Origin: Rhodospirillaceae bacterium | Lineage (GTDB): Bacteria; Pseudomonadota; Alphaproteobacteria; Bin65 | Direction of reading: 5' to 3' | Assembly: GCA_011523655.1 (NCBI GenBank) | Contig: WTGH01000039.1 | Coordinates: 1-64,000 of the forward strand | DNA: 64,000 nt | Shown here: in pieces, positions 1 to 23,045 of the stretch | How positions within the stretch are numbered: the first letter of the stretch is position 1 | Layout of the letters: every line of letters starts with the position of its first letter | Position numbers and translations under genes: made by a program | Notes under the pieces: model-generated | Databases searched by the model: none | The model's input: only the letters and a program-made list of their open reading frames with translations | Told to the model about the DNA's origin: nothing

Positions 1-49
1 GGGCGGACGCACCGTCGGCGCCGGCGTCGTCGCAGCCATCAAGAAATAG
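1..49 (+). CDS. tuf: Elongation factor Tu, 3' end only (first tuf copy, truncated by window start)
   Basis: Bases 1-55 identical to 17359-17413, the 3' end of the complete tuf; reads ...[15 protein letters not shown]. Confidence 0.93.
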   Translation, partial: GGRTVGAGVVAAIKK

Positions 50-97
50 CGGGCAGGAAACAACGGGCACTATTGGGCGGCGCGGCAATCCGTTGGC

Positions 98-125
98 TTG
101 ATTCGGGACCTTGAAAGCGTATGTA
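98..125 (+). promoter_or_regulatory. Candidate sigma70 promoter for tRNA-Trp/secE/nusG
   Basis: TTGATT-N16-TATGTA between tuf and tRNA-Trp. Confidence 0.45.
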
Positions 126-219
126 GACCGCTTCATTTCGGCGTCGGTATCGCGATACAGCGGGCCGACGCCGTTCCTCGACCGGGGGCGGCGCTTCTCC
201 GGCCGCCGGCAGGGCAGGC

Positions 220-295
220 AGGAGTGTAGCTCAATTGGTAGAGCACCGGTCTCCAAAACCGGGGGTTGGGGGTTCGAGCCCCTCCACTCCTGCCA
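220..295 (+). tRNA. tRNA-Trp (anticodon CCA)
   Basis: Full cloverleaf: acceptor AGGAGTG/CACTCCT, anticodon loop CTCCAAA, GGTTCGAGCCC T-arm, encoded 3' CCA. Confidence 0.97.
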
Positions 296-387
296 GACAG
301 GCGGTGGGCGCACTCGAAGAGCGCGACGACCGACATGTGACGGGTAGCGCGTAACCGGCGACCTCAAACAGGTGGAAAACGACAGGT

Positions 388-576
388 ATGAACCCGGCCA
401 AATTCTTACGCGAGGTGCGACAGGAGACCAGCAAGGTCACCTGGCCGTCGCGCAGGGAAACCGTGCAGACGACCGTCATGGTATTCGTCATGGTGGCGCT
501 GGTCGCAGTGTTCTTCATGATCGTGGACTGGCTGCTTGGTTCGGTCGTGCAGGCCATACTCGGCCTCGGGAGCTAG
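388..576 (+). CDS. secE: Preprotein translocase subunit SecE
   Basis: 62 aa, [25 protein letters not shown]... single TM; located before nusG. Confidence 0.96.
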   Translation: MNPAKFLREVRQETSKVTWPSRRETVQTTVMVFVMVALVAVFFMIVDWLLGSVVQAILGLGS

Positions 577-580
577 CCGG

Positions 581-1111
581 ATGGCGCAGCACTGGTATGT
601 CATTCACGCCTATTCCGGCTTCGAGAAGAAGGTCGCCGGTTCGATCCGGGAACAGGCCCGGGCAAAGGGGCTGGAAGGGCAGATTTCCGACGTGCTGGTG
701 CCCACCGAGGAAGTGGTGGAAATGCGCCGCGGCCAGAAAGTCAATGCAGAGCGGAAGTTCTTCCCCGGTTATGTGCTGATCAACATGGAGCTGACCGACG
801 ATACCTGGCATCTCGTGCAGAATACGCCCAAGGTAACGGGATTTCTCGGCGGCGGCGGCAAGCCGGTCCCGATCACGGAGCGGGAAGCCCGGCAGATCCT
901 GCAGCAGGTCCAGGAAGGTGTGGAGCGTCCGAAACCCTCGGTCACCTTCGAGATCGGCGAGCAGGTCAGAGTGTGCGACGGACCGTTCGAGAATTTCAAC
1001 GGCATGGTCGAGGAAGTGGACGAGGAGCGGACGCGCCTCAAGGTTCTGGTATCGATATTCGGCCGGTCGACACCGGTCGAACTGGAGTACACCCAGGTCG
1101 AGAAGGGTTAG
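581..1111 (+). CDS. nusG: Transcription termination/antitermination protein NusG
   Basis: [19 protein letters not shown]...; ATG at 581 in frame with supplied ORF 536-1111. Confidence 0.97.
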   Translation: MAQHWYVIHAYSGFEKKVAGSIREQARAKGLEGQISDVLVPTEEVVEMRRGQKVNAERKFFPGYVLINMELTDDTWHLVQNTPKVTGFLGGGGKPVPITEREARQILQQVQEGVERPKPSVTFEIGEQVRVCDGPFENFNGMVEEVDEERTRLKVLVSIFGRSTPVELEYTQVEKG

Positions 1112-1262
1112 ACGGCCGGAAATTCCGGTCAGGGAAGGGCATCGGCCGGCGCCGTCTGCCGGCCATCGCCGAATCGTGCGGGAGGCCCGCCATAGCCGAA
1201 CCGCGCGTCAGCAATCCGGCAGCGACGAGGAAGGTCGCCGCCGAAACGGGAGCTGAAAAAGC

Positions 1263-1691
1263 ATGGCAAAGAAGATCGATGGGTATCTGAAACTTCAGAT
1301 ACCGGCGGGGCAGGCCAACCCGTCCCCGCCAGTCGGGCCGGCGCTGGGCCAGCGCGGCATCACCATCATGGAATTCTGCAAGGCCTTCAACGCGGCGACG
1401 CAGAATATGGAACAGGGCATGCCGATCCCGGTGATCATCACCGTGTATGCGGATCGCAGTTTCTCGTTCGAAACCAAGGCGCCGCCGGCCAGTTATTTCA
1501 TCAAGAAGGCCGCCAGGCTGGAAAGCGGGTCGACCGAACCCGGCCATATCGTCGCCGGCTCCGTGACACGCAAGCAGCTCGAGCAGATCGCCGGAGAGAA
1601 AATGAAGGATCTGAATGCCAACGATGTGGACGCGGCCGTTCGCATTCTCGCCGGTTCGGCCCGCTCGATGGGCATCGAGGTGGTGGGGTAG
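1263..1691 (+). CDS. rplK: 50S ribosomal protein L11
   Basis: [32 protein letters not shown]... Confidence 0.98.
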   Translation: MAKKIDGYLKLQIPAGQANPSPPVGPALGQRGITIMEFCKAFNAATQNMEQGMPIPVIITVYADRSFSFETKAPPASYFIKKAARLESGSTEPGHIVAGSVTRKQLEQIAGEKMKDLNANDVDAAVRILAGSARSMGIEVVG

Positions 1692-1693
1692 TC

Positions 1694-2392
1694 ATGGCGC
1701 GCGCAGGAAAACGTCTCCGCAACGCCCGTGAAAGCCTTGAAAGAGACAGGACTTATCCGGTGGAGGAAGCTGTCCGGGTCATCAAGGAGAGGGCGACCGC
1801 GAAGTTCGACGAGACCATCGAAATGTCGATGAATCTCGGAGTAGACACCCGCCATGCCGACCAGAATGTGCGCGGCGCCGTCACCCTGCCCAACGGCACC
1901 GGCAAGAGCCTTCGAGTGCTGGTATTCGCACGCGACGCCAAAGCCGAGGAAGCAACGGCGGCGGGCGCGGATATCGTCGGGGCCGAGGACCTGGCAGAGG
2001 AAATCCGCAACGGGCGATCGGATTTCGAGCGGGTGATCGCGACTCCGGACATGATGCCTGTAGTCGGCCGGCTCGGCAAAATCCTCGGGCCGCGCGGCCT
2101 CATGCCGAACCCGAAGGTCGGCACGGTAACGCCGGATGTCGGCAAAGCGATCCAGGACGCCAAAGGCGGCCAGGTCCAGTATCGCGCCGAGCGGGCCGGC
2201 ATCGTCCATGCCGGTATCGGCAAGGCGAGTTTTGCGGAGGAGGCGCTGGTCGAAAACGTCCGCGCCTTCTTCGGCGCAATCAGCGCCGCAAAGCCGAGCG
2301 GCGCCAAGGGCACCTACATCAAGCGGGTGTCGATCGGTTCGACCATGGGCCCGTCCGTTCGGTTGGACGTGGCCGAATTGAGCGGCGGCTAG
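1694..2392 (+). CDS. rplA: 50S ribosomal protein L1
   Basis: L1 sequence incl. [13 protein letters not shown]. Confidence 0.98.
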   Translation: MARAGKRLRNARESLERDRTYPVEEAVRVIKERATAKFDETIEMSMNLGVDTRHADQNVRGAVTLPNGTGKSLRVLVFARDAKAEEATAAGADIVGAEDLAEEIRNGRSDFERVIATPDMMPVVGRLGKILGPRGLMPNPKVGTVTPDVGKAIQDAKGGQVQYRAERAGIVHAGIGKASFAEEALVENVRAFFGAISAAKPSGAKGTYIKRVSIGSTMGPSVRLDVAELSGG

Positions 2393-2399
2393 CCGCAGC

Positions 2400-2726
2400 A
2401 ACGGGATTTCGTCGGGCCGCCAGGTCCGGCGGAGCGGCGGCCGGGCTTTTCGGAGCGAGGCTGCCGGCCCCTGTCCGAGATTGCAGGCGCCGGACCGTCC
2501 GCGCGGACGGAACGGCTTAATCGCCCCCTCCTTCACCCTGTGGGGCGGCCGGCATGAGACGGAGGAAATGGGTTTCGATCCGGTGACGGATGGGAGCCGC
2601 GTTTCTCCGGGACAGGTTTCGGCCCGGCACCGGGTTCCGGCCCGGCGCAGGGCGAGTGAAACCGGTTCGCGAACGCCGTCATTCCGACGGCCGGAACGGA
2701 CCAGACAAGTGTCGGAGACGGAAAAC
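2400..2726 (+). promoter_or_regulatory. Candidate ribosomal protein L10 leader (rplJ autoregulatory 5' UTR)
   Basis: ~330-nt spacer before rplJ containing GATTGCAGGCGCCGG...GGCTTAATCGCC, resembling alphaproteobacterial L10 leaders; not modelled. Confidence 0.55.
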
Positions 2727-3269
2727 GTGGACCGCACGCAAAAAGTGAAGCTGGTTGCCGAACTGAACGGCATTTTCAGCGACGCCGAGCTCGTCATCGT
2801 CACCCGGCAGACCGGGATGACGGTGGCCGAAACCTCGACGCTTCGCGCGGAAATGCGGGAGGCCGGCGCTCGTTTCAAAGTGACCAAGAATCGGCTGGCG
2901 AAGATCGCCCTGGAGGGCACGCCGCACGCCGGACTGGCCGACCGTTTCGAAGGACCGACCGCCATCGCCTACGCCGAGGATCCCGTATCCGTGGCAAAGG
3001 CGATTCTCGATTTTGCCAAAAGGAACCAGAAGCTCGATGTTCTTTGCGGCGGACTGGGCGGCAAGGTCATCGATATCGACCAGCTCAAGGCGCTCGCGAC
3101 GCTGCCTTCGCTCGACGAACTGCGCGCCCAGCTGCTCGGTCTCCTTCAGGCCCCGGCCGCGAGGCTCGCCGGCGTTCTTCAGGCGCCCGCGCGGGATACG
3201 GTGGGTGTCCTGGCCGCCCCGGCGCGCGACGTTATCGGCGTGCTGGCGGCACAGGGAGCCAAGGAGTAA
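2727..3269 (+). CDS. rplJ: 50S ribosomal protein L10
   Basis: GTG start, (V/M)DRTQKVKLVAELNGIFSDAELVIVTRQTGMTVAE...; alternative in-frame GTG at 2709. Confidence 0.93.
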   Translation: MDRTQKVKLVAELNGIFSDAELVIVTRQTGMTVAETSTLRAEMREAGARFKVTKNRLAKIALEGTPHAGLADRFEGPTAIAYAEDPVSVAKAILDFAKRNQKLDVLCGGLGGKVIDIDQLKALATLPSLDELRAQLLGLLQAPAARLAGVLQAPARDTVGVLAAPARDVIGVLAAQGAKE

Positions 3270-3362
3270 GCGCACCCGCCATTCTTCAGCGGGCGTTCGA
3301 ATTTGTTCGATTGCCTGCTGGCCGATTCGGAAATCAACCCTATCTCACTGGAGTAAAGCCAC

Positions 3363-3761
3363 ATGGCCGATCTGGAAAAAATCGCAGAAGATCTTTCGTC
3401 GCTGACCGTTCTGGAAGCGGCGGAGCTCAGCAAGATGCTGGAAGAGAAGTGGGGCGTGCAGGCCTCGGCCGGCGGCGGCATGATGATGATGCCGGGCGCC
3501 ATGCCGGGTGCCGCCGCTGCCGAGAGCGATGACGGCGCCGCCGAAGAAAAGACGGAATTCGATGTCATTCTGAGTTCCTTCGGCGACAAGAAGATCAACG
3601 TCATCAAGGAAGTGCGCGCCATTACCGGCCTCGGCCTCAAGGAGGCCAAGGATCTGGTCGAAGGCGCGCCGAAGCCGGTCAAGGAAGGGGCCAGCAAAGA
3701 CGAAGCCGAAGAAATCAAGAAGAAGCTGGAAGAAGTTGGCGCTTCGGTCGAGCTCAAATAG
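3363..3761 (+). CDS. rplL: 50S ribosomal protein L7/L12
   Basis: [32 protein letters not shown]...[17 protein letters not shown]. Confidence 0.98.
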   Translation: MADLEKIAEDLSSLTVLEAAELSKMLEEKWGVQASAGGGMMMMPGAMPGAAAAESDDGAAEEKTEFDVILSSFGDKKINVIKEVRAITGLGLKEAKDLVEGAPKPVKEGASKDEAEEIKKKLEEVGASVELK

Positions 3762-3768
3762 CTTGCCT

Positions 3769-3825
3769 GACAGCGCTTTCGAAAGCGCTGTCACCGTGGA
3801 GGCCGCGGGGCCGTACCCCGCGGCC
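3769..3825 (+). terminator. Two tandem perfect hairpins in the rplL-rpoB spacer (attenuator or RNA-processing site)
   Basis: GACAGCGCTTTC|GAAAGCGCTGTC (3769-3792) and GGCCGCGGGG-CCGTA-CCCCGCGGCC (3801-3825). Confidence 0.6.
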
Positions 3826-3960
3826 CATTCGGCGTTGCGCCATTGGAAATGAGCCGGGCGTGGTAGTGCCGGGCGCAGGATCCGGCAACGTATCGCTGAG
3901 CCGGAAGTGACGGACCGGTCGGTCCCGGCCGCGGTACCGGGTGTATGAAAAGGAAAGTCG

Positions 3961-8151
<4,191 letters not shown>

Positions 8152-8216
8152 ACCGGGCCGGCAGGTGCGGAGGCCGCAGTGCCGCCGTTTCCTCGTCCGA
8201 CCTTCCTCCGGCCTGA

Positions 8217-12611
<4,395 letters not shown>

Positions 12612-12634
12612 CCTCGGGCATTGCAACTGGCCGG

Positions 12635-12658
12635 CCCGGCGATTTCCGAATCGCCGGG
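12635..12658 (+). terminator. Hairpin downstream of rpoC (candidate terminator, no clear U-tract)
   Basis: CCCGGCGATT-TCCG-AATCGCCGGG, 10-bp perfect stem. Confidence 0.5.
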
Positions 12659-12751
12659 CACTTGGCGGCGGGATGCCATTTCGAATCCCGACAAACGTAT
12701 CAAAACTGTCGCATCGCAGCGGTTTATAGGGGTTTTCCCGCAGCTTGCCGC

Positions 12752-12780
12752 TTGACGGACCGCCGGGTCGGCAATATTTT
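12752..12780 (+). promoter_or_regulatory. Candidate promoter of the str operon
   Basis: TTGACG-N17-TATTTT in the rpoC-rpsL spacer. Confidence 0.5.
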
Positions 12781-12794
12781 CCGCTCGCGTTCAG

Positions 12795-12821
12795 GCGGGA
12801 GCGGATGAATGCCGCTCCCGC
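12795..12821 (+). promoter_or_regulatory. Perfect stem-loop near predicted 5' end of the str operon mRNA
   Basis: GCGGGAGCGG-ATGAATG-CCGCTCCCGC. Confidence 0.5.
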
Positions 12822-13077
12822 AGCTATTTGTAGAGCCATCCACACGATCCGGCCGGTTCGGGCGTCAGACGCAGCGTCCGGTACTGCCGCCGGGTCGGCT
12901 TTGCACCGGCCTGAAGCCGATGAAGCGCTTTCGGGTCGGTGTTTTGTATCGACCGGTCGCCGCGTCGATTGTCAGGCGGCCTGCGGAGCGGATCGGCCAA
13001 CGAGAACAAAGAATGCCGGAAGCCTGCGCCCGCCGTTTCGGGGCGGCGCGCGTCCGGTGCGAAAAGGCAGGACAGTC

Positions 13078-13449
13078 ATGCCGACGATCAATCAGCTGAT
13101 CCGCAAGCCACGCAAGGCGCCGGTCAAGCGGAACAAGGTGCCGGCCATGGAATCCTGCCCGCAGAAGCGGGGGGTGTGCACCCGCGTCTACACGACGACG
13201 CCGAAGAAACCGAACTCCGCATTGCGCAAGGTCGCGCGCGTCCGCCTCACCAACGGTTTCGAGGTAACCTGCTACATCCCCGGAGAGGGCCATAACCTGC
13301 AAGAGCATTCGGTGGTGATGATCCGGGGTGGCCGTGTCAAGGACCTGCCGGGCGTCCGCTACCACATCATCCGCGGCACGCTGGACACCCACGGCGTCGC
13401 CGACCGCCGCCAGCGCCGCTCGAAATACGGCGCCAAACGGCCGAAGTAA
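13078..13449 (+). CDS. rpsL: 30S ribosomal protein S12
   Basis: [51 protein letters not shown]. Confidence 0.98.
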   Translation: MPTINQLIRKPRKAPVKRNKVPAMESCPQKRGVCTRVYTTTPKKPNSALRKVARVRLTNGFEVTCYIPGEGHNLQEHSVVMIRGGRVKDLPGVRYHIIRGTLDTHGVADRRQRRSKYGAKRPK

Positions 13450-13530
13450 CCGCAAAGCCGCAGCGAAACTACTCGATTAGTGCCGGCTTACCGCGGAGCG
13501 GCGGGCCGGTCCCAGAGGAAAGACCGACCC

Positions 13531-14001
13531 ATGTCCCGTCGCCACCGCGCAGAAAAACGCGAGATTTTGCCGGACGCCAAGTATCACGACGTGGTGCTGA
13601 CCAAATTCATGAACAGCATCATGAAGGACGGCAAGAAGTCGGTTGCCGAGAATATCGTCTATGGTGCGCTCGACCGCGTGGAGAGCCGGATGCGTACCGA
13701 GCCGCTGCGCGTGTTCCACGATGCGCTTGACAATGTCCGCCCGGCCATCGAGGTGCGTTCGCGTCGTGTCGGCGGAGCGACCTACCAGGTGCCGGTGGAG
13801 GTCCGCCAGGACCGCGCCCAGGCGTTGGCGATCCGCTGGCTGATCGCAGCGGCCCGGGCCCGGGCCGAACGCACGATGGCCGAGCGGCTGTCGGCCGAAC
13901 TCGTGGAGGCGGCGGAAAATCGCGGCGCCGCCGTCAAGAAGCGCGAGGATACGCATCGGATGGCCGAGGCCAACCGCGCGTTCTCGCATTATCGCTGGTA
14001 A
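13531..14001 (+). CDS. rpsG: 30S ribosomal protein S7
   Basis: [20 protein letters not shown]... Confidence 0.97.
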   Translation: MSRRHRAEKREILPDAKYHDVVLTKFMNSIMKDGKKSVAENIVYGALDRVESRMRTEPLRVFHDALDNVRPAIEVRSRRVGGATYQVPVEVRQDRAQALAIRWLIAAARARAERTMAERLSAELVEAAENRGAAVKKREDTHRMAEANRAFSHYRW

Positions 14002-14061
14002 CGAGAAGGTAGAGGAATTGCGGTTTCCGGTTTCGGGAATCGCCCGCAGAGGCCCGCAAGA

Positions 14062-16137
<2,076 letters not shown>

Positions 16138-16213
16138 CGGCGAGGCTCAACCCAGCAGGAAAAAACCAGCAGGAAAGAAAAGGACCCCGGCAGGGGCAGG
16201 CAGAGGCAGGACC

Positions 16214-17407
<1,194 letters not shown>

Positions 17408-17421
17408 CGGGCAATAGCGGG

Positions 17422-17455
17422 ATGCCGCCGGACTTTTCGAAACCGGCGGCATTTT
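17422..17455 (+). terminator. Rho-independent terminator after tuf
   Basis: ATGCCGCCGG-N11-CCGGCGGCAT followed by TTT. Confidence 0.7.
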
Positions 17456-17469
17456 GATTGGGATTGACG

Positions 17470-17790
17470 ATGGAAAGCCAAACGATACGGATTCGGCTCA
17501 AGGCCTTCGATCACCGCCTGCTCGATCAATCGACCGGCGAGATCGTCAACACGGCCAGGCGGACGGGCGCGCAAGTACGCGGACCGATCCCGCTGCCCAC
17601 CCGGATCCGCAAATATACGGTGAACCGTTCGCCGCACATCGACAAGAAATCGCGCGAGCAGTTCGAGACCAGGACGCACAAGCGGTTGATCGATATCGTC
17701 GATCCGACTCCGCAGACGGTCGATGCGCTGGGCAAGCTCGACCTCGCGGCCGGCGTGCACGTCGATATCAAGCTGAAGGAAGAAGCGTGA
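17470..17790 (+). CDS. rpsJ: 30S ribosomal protein S10
   Basis: [44 protein letters not shown]. Confidence 0.97.
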   Translation: MESQTIRIRLKAFDHRLLDQSTGEIVNTARRTGAQVRGPIPLPTRIRKYTVNRSPHIDKKSREQFETRTHKRLIDIVDPTPQTVDALGKLDLAAGVHVDIKLKEEA

Positions 17791-18527
17791 TGCGCACCGG
17801 TCTCATCGCCGAGAAAAAAGGCATGAGCCGCATCTTCGCGGAAGACGGCCGGCATCTGCCTGTGACCGTCTTGCAGCTCGATGCCTGCCAGGTTGTCGAC
17901 AACCGGACGACCGAACGCGACGGCTACACCGCGGTCCAGCTCGGCCACGGCACGGCGAAGGCGAAGAATGTCACCCGCGCCATGCGCGGCCATTTCGCGA
18001 AGGCGAAGGTAGAGCCGAAGCGGCGGCTCGTCGAATTCCGGGTCAGTGAAGAGAATCTGGTCGAGGTCGGCGCAGAACTCTCGGCCGAGCATTTCGTGCC
18101 GGGCCAGTTTGTCGATGTCGCCGGCGTAACCATCGGCAAGGGGTTTGCCGGTGCGATGAAGCGGCATAATTTCAGCGGTCTGCGGGCGTCCCACGGCGTT
18201 TCGGTTTCGCACCGCGCGCACGGCTCGACTGGCCAGTGCCAGGACCCCGGCAAAGTGTTCAAGGGCAAGAAAATGGCCGGCCATATGGGCACGCAACGCC
18301 GCTCGGCCGTCAGTCTGGAGATCGTCGCGACCGATGCCGCCCGTGGTCTGATCATGGTCAAGGGTGCGGTGCCCGGCGCCAAGGGCAGCCTGGTCGAAAT
18401 ACGCGATGCCCGGAAGAAGGCCGCGCCGGACAATCTGCCGGTACCCGCCGCGATCCTGGGTGCCGCCGCGCCGGCCGATGCTTCGGACGGCGAAGGCGCC
18501 GACCCCGCCGAAGGGGGCGCAGACTGA
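17790..18527 (+). CDS. rplC: 50S ribosomal protein L3
   Basis: [20 protein letters not shown]...; overlaps rpsJ stop by 1 nt. Confidence 0.97.
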   Translation: MRTGLIAEKKGMSRIFAEDGRHLPVTVLQLDACQVVDNRTTERDGYTAVQLGHGTAKAKNVTRAMRGHFAKAKVEPKRRLVEFRVSEENLVEVGAELSAEHFVPGQFVDVAGVTIGKGFAGAMKRHNFSGLRASHGVSVSHRAHGSTGQCQDPGKVFKGKKMAGHMGTQRRSAVSLEIVATDAARGLIMVKGAVPGAKGSLVEIRDARKKAAPDNLPVPAAILGAAAPADASDGEGADPAEGGAD

Positions 18528-19153
18528 TGGCCATCGAGATCAAGTCAGTCGACATGGCGGCCAAGGCTGCGGGAAAGGTCACGCTGGACGAAAGCGTCTT
18601 CGGCCTGCCGGTGCGCGCGGATATTCTGCACCGGGTGGTGCGCTGGCAGCTCGCCAAGCGCCGAGCCGGGACGCACAACACGCGGGGTATGGCCGAGATC
18701 AAGGGAACCAGCCGCAAGCCCTGGAAACAGAAAGGCACAGGCCGCGCCCGCGCCGGCAATCTGAAGGCGCCACAGATGCGCGGCGGCGGCGTGGCTTTCG
18801 GGCCGAAACCGCGGAGCCACGCCCAAGCCCTGCCCAAAAAGGTTCGAAAACTCGGCCTCAAGATGGCGCTTTCGGCCAAACAGGCGGAAGGCCGGCTCGT
18901 GGTGCTGAAGGCGGCGTCATTGAAATCCGGCAAGACCCGGGATCTGGCGACCAGACTCGAAAAACTCGGCTGGTCGCGACCGCTGGTGATTACCGGAGCG
19001 GAGGCCGACGACGGCTTTGTGCGCGCCGCACGCAATCTGCGGAGCGTCGATCTGCTGCCCCAGCAGGGCGCCAATGTCTACGACATCCTGCGTCACGACA
19101 CGCTGGTCCTGACGGCGGATGCGGTGGAAGCGCTGGAGGCACGCCTGAAATGA
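18527..19153 (+). CDS. rplD: 50S ribosomal protein L4
   Basis: [26 protein letters not shown]... Confidence 0.97.
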   Translation: MAIEIKSVDMAAKAAGKVTLDESVFGLPVRADILHRVVRWQLAKRRAGTHNTRGMAEIKGTSRKPWKQKGTGRARAGNLKAPQMRGGGVAFGPKPRSHAQALPKKVRKLGLKMALSAKQAEGRLVVLKAASLKSGKTRDLATRLEKLGWSRPLVITGAEADDGFVRAARNLRSVDLLPQQGANVYDILRHDTLVLTADAVEALEARLK

Positions 19154-19473
19154 GCTGGAAGTATCTTAATAAGGCGAAGCCGCCCAAGGAGCGGATGTAC
19201 GACATCATCCGGGCGCCGGTGGTGACGGAGAAATCTTCCTCCGGTTCGGAGAACGCCCAAGTCACCTTCCGCGTGGCCATGGATGCGACCAAGCCGGAAA
19301 TCAAGGCCGCGGTCGAAGGGCTTTTCGGCGCCAAGGTCAAGCGCGTCAACACCCATGTCCGCAAGGGCAAGGAAAAGATGTTCCGGGGCCGCAAAGGCCG
19401 GCGCAACGACGTGAAGATAGCCGTGGTTACCCTGTTGGGCGATCAGGCTATCGACATCACGACCGGCGTCTGA
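19150..19473 (+). CDS. rplW: 50S ribosomal protein L23
   Basis: [30 protein letters not shown]... Confidence 0.95.
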   Translation: MSWKYLNKAKPPKERMYDIIRAPVVTEKSSSGSENAQVTFRVAMDATKPEIKAAVEGLFGAKVKRVNTHVRKGKEKMFRGRKGRRNDVKIAVVTLLGDQAIDITTGV

Positions 19474-19507
19474 CCGGCATCGGGAACTGACGGAACGGGA
19501 CGGAACG

Positions 19508-20341
19508 ATGTCGCTGAAACACTACAAGGCCATGACGCCGGGCCAGCGCGGTCTGGTGCTTGTCGACCGGTCCGGCCTGTACAAGGGCAAACCGGTCAAG
19601 CACCTGACCGAAGGAAAGAGCCAGAAGGGCGGCCGCAACAATGCCGGGCGGATTACGGCGCGCCGGCGCGGCGGCGGCCACAAGCAGCGCTATCGCGTCG
19701 TCGATTTCAAGCGCACGAGGGAAGGCCGGGCGACGGTCGAGCGGCTGGAATACGATCCGAACCGCACCGCCTTCATTGCGCTCGTCCGTTACGCGGACGG
19801 CGAGCTTTCCTACATCCTGGCGCCGCAACGCCTGGGGGTAGGCGATTCGGTGGAGTCCGGCCCCGGCGCTGACATCAAGCCGGGCAATGCGCTGCCGCTG
19901 CGCAACATTCCCGTCGGCACCATCGTCCACAATGTCGAGATGAAGATCGGCAAGGGCGGGCAGATCGCACGCGCCGCCGGCGCCTATGTCCAGCTGGTCG
20001 GCCGGGACAGCGGCTATGCCCAGTTGCGCCTGGCGTCGGGCGAAATGCGCATGGTCCGCCAGGAATGCATGGCGACGGTCGGCGCGGTCTCCAATCCGAA
20101 CAACCAGAACACCAACCTTGGCAAGGCCGGCCGCAACCGCTGGAAGGGCAAACGCCCGTCGGTGCGCGGCGTTGCCATGAACCCGGTCGATCATCCGCAC
20201 GGCGGCGGCGAGGGCCGTTCGTCCGGCGGACGCCATCCCGTCACGCCGTGGGGCAAGCCGACCAAGGGCCGGCGCACCCGCAGCAACAAGGCGACGGACA
20301 AATACATCATCCGCAGCCGTCACGCGCGGAAGAAGCGGTAG
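19508..20341 (+). CDS. rplB: 50S ribosomal protein L2
   Basis: L2 with [17 protein letters not shown]. Confidence 0.98.
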   Translation: MSLKHYKAMTPGQRGLVLVDRSGLYKGKPVKHLTEGKSQKGGRNNAGRITARRRGGGHKQRYRVVDFKRTREGRATVERLEYDPNRTAFIALVRYADGELSYILAPQRLGVGDSVESGPGADIKPGNALPLRNIPVGTIVHNVEMKIGKGGQIARAAGAYVQLVGRDSGYAQLRLASGEMRMVRQECMATVGAVSNPNNQNTNLGKAGRNRWKGKRPSVRGVAMNPVDHPHGGGEGRSSGGRHPVTPWGKPTKGRRTRSNKATDKYIIRSRHARKKR

Positions 20342-20350
20342 GAGAGGACA

Positions 20351-20629
20351 GTGACGCGTTCAGTCTGGAAGGGGCCGTTCGTCGACGGCTACCTGCTGAA
20401 GAAGGCGGAGAAATCGCGCGAATCCGGTCGCAACGAGGTCATCCGGACCTGGTCGCGCCGGTCGACGATCCTGCCGCAGTTCGTTGGCCTGACCTTCGGC
20501 GTGCACAACGGCCACAAGTTCATTCCGGTGCTCGTCACCGAAAACATGATCGGCCACAAGTTCGGCGAGTTTGCGCCGACCCGGACCTATTACGGACACG
20601 CTGCCGACAAGAAGTCGCGCAGGGGGTAG
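20351..20629 (+). CDS. rpsS: 30S ribosomal protein S19
   Basis: GTG start; [19 protein letters not shown]. Confidence 0.97.
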   Translation: MTRSVWKGPFVDGYLLKKAEKSRESGRNEVIRTWSRRSTILPQFVGLTFGVHNGHKFIPVLVTENMIGHKFGEFAPTRTYYGHAADKKSRRG

Positions 20630-20635
20630 CGGACG

Positions 20636-21013
20636 ATGGGTAAAGCCAAGGCCGAACGGCGGCTCGAAGACAACCAGGCCAAGGCTGTGGCGACGCGGTT
20701 GCGCGTCAGCCCGCAGAAGCTGAACCTGGTCGCCGCCCTGATCCGGGGCAAGAAAGCCGAGAAGGCGGTCACCGATCTTGCCTTCTCGCGCCGGCGGATC
20801 GCAGGCGACGTCAAGAAGGTGCTGGAATCGGCAATTGCCAATGCCGAGAACAACCACGGCCTCGATGTCGACCAGCTGTGGGTCAAGGAGGCCTTTGTCG
20901 GCAAGGGCCTGGTCATGAAGCGCTGGAAGGCGCGGGCGCGCGGCCGCGTCGGACGGGTGAAGAAGCCGTTTTCGAAGTTGACCGTGATCGTCGAAGAGCG
21001 CGAGGAGGCCTGA
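20636..21013 (+). CDS. rplV: 50S ribosomal protein L22
   Basis: Family sequence and position. Confidence 0.97.
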   Translation: MGKAKAERRLEDNQAKAVATRLRVSPQKLNLVAALIRGKKAEKAVTDLAFSRRRIAGDVKKVLESAIANAENNHGLDVDQLWVKEAFVGKGLVMKRWKARARGRVGRVKKPFSKLTVIVEEREEA

Positions 21014-21017
21014 TCGA

Positions 21018-21701
<684 letters not shown>

Positions 21702-21719
21702 CCGACGGGAGCGGGAAGG

Positions 21720-22136
21720 ATGCTCAGCCCCAAACGGACTAGGTTCCGCAAGCAGCACAAGGGCCGCATTCACGGCTTTGCCAAAGGCGGCACGCAGCTG
21801 AATTTTGGCGCCTACGGCCTGAAGGCGACGTCTCCGGAGCGCGTCACGTCGCGCCAGATCGAGGCGGCACGCAGGACGATCACCCGCCATATGAAGCGTG
21901 TTGGCAAACTGTGGATCCGCATTTTCCCGGATCTGCCGGTCAGTCAGAAGCCGGCGGAAGTCCGCCAGGGAAAGGGCAAGGGATCGCCCGAATACTGGGC
22001 GGTGCGCGTCCATCCGGGCCGCATCATGTTCGAGCTCGATGGAGTGCCGGAAGATGTCGCGCGCCGGGCCTTCGAGTTGGCCTCGGCCAAGCTTCCGGTC
22101 AGCACCCGGTTCGTCAAGCGGCTGGAAGAGGAGTAG
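21720..22136 (+). CDS. rplP: 50S ribosomal protein L16
   Basis: [19 protein letters not shown]. Confidence 0.98.
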   Translation: MLSPKRTRFRKQHKGRIHGFAKGGTQLNFGAYGLKATSPERVTSRQIEAARRTITRHMKRVGKLWIRIFPDLPVSQKPAEVRQGKGKGSPEYWAVRVHPGRIMFELDGVPEDVARRAFELASAKLPVSTRFVKRLEEE

Positions 22137-22141
22137 GGGCC

Positions 22142-22354
22142 ATGCACGCCGGCGATCTCCGCCCCAAGTCCATGGATCAACTGAACGAGCAACTGGAGGA
22201 CCTGAAAAAGGAGCAGTTCAACCTGCGCTTTCAGGCGGCCAGCGGCCAGCTCGAAAACACCGTGCGGGCACGCGAAGTCCGGCGGGACATCGCGCGGGTC
22301 AAGACGATCATGAACGAAAAGCGGCGCGCGGCGGGCGCCGCCGCAGGGAGTTGA
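22142..22354 (+). CDS. rpmC: 50S ribosomal protein L29
   Basis: [40 protein letters not shown]. Confidence 0.96.
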   Translation: MHAGDLRPKSMDQLNEQLEDLKKEQFNLRFQAASGQLENTVRAREVRRDIARVKTIMNEKRRAAGAAAGS

Positions 22355-22359
22355 GGCAG

Positions 22360-22596
22360 ATGCCGAAACGCATACTCCAGGGCGTCGTGGTAAGCGATGC
22401 TGCGGACAAGACCGTGATCGTGCGGGTCGAGCGCCGGATCATGCATCCGCTCTACAAGAAGTTCATCCGCCGCTCGAAGAAATTCATGGCGCATGACGAA
22501 AGCAATGCCTGCAAGACGGGCGATCGCGTGTCGATCCAGGAATGCAGGCCCTATTCGAAACGCAAAACCTGGCAGGTTCTGGCCGGCGACGCCTGA
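22360..22596 (+). CDS. rpsQ: 30S ribosomal protein S17
   Basis: [26 protein letters not shown]. Confidence 0.97.
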   Translation: MPKRILQGVVVSDAADKTVIVRVERRIMHPLYKKFIRRSKKFMAHDESNACKTGDRVSIQECRPYSKRKTWQVLAGDA

Positions 22597-22632
22597 CGGC
22601 GGAGCACGGCTTGAATTCGGGAGACCGAAACC

Positions 22633-23001
22633 ATGATCCAGATGCAATCCAGGCTGGAAGTCGCGGACAACAGCGGCGCGCGCAAGGTGCAGTGCATCAA
22701 GGTGCTCGGCGGCTCGAAGCGCCGGTCGGCTGGCGTTGGCGACGTCATCGTCGTGTCGGTCAAGGAAGCGATTCCGCGAGGCCGTGTGAAGAAGGGCGAC
22801 CTGCATCGTGCCGTGATCGTACGAACCGCGAAGGAAGTACGCCGGGACGACGGCACGGCGATCCGATTCGATCGCAACGCCGCCGTGCTCATCAGCAAGA
22901 CTGGCGAGCCGGTCGGCACTCGTATCTTCGGTCCGGTAACGCGCGAACTGCGCGGCAAGGGCTATATGAAAATCATCTCGCTTGCCCCGGAAGTGCTTTA
23001 G
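22633..23001 (+). CDS. rplN: 50S ribosomal protein L14
   Basis: [27 protein letters not shown]. Confidence 0.98.
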   Translation: MIQMQSRLEVADNSGARKVQCIKVLGGSKRRSAGVGDVIVVSVKEAIPRGRVKKGDLHRAVIVRTAKEVRRDDGTAIRFDRNAAVLISKTGEPVGTRIFGPVTRELRGKGYMKIISLAPEVL

Positions 23002-23045
23002 GGCACCGGCGGAAGAACGAACGGTCGGAAGGAACGGTCGAGACC

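Noticed and set aside
1125-1145. CCGGAA-TTCCGG palindrome after nusG
   Set aside because: Almost no loop and no U-tract, so not a plausible terminator
1493-2965. 490-aa minus-strand ORF over rplK/rplA/rplJ
   Set aside because: Antisense to conserved ribosomal protein genes; not family-like
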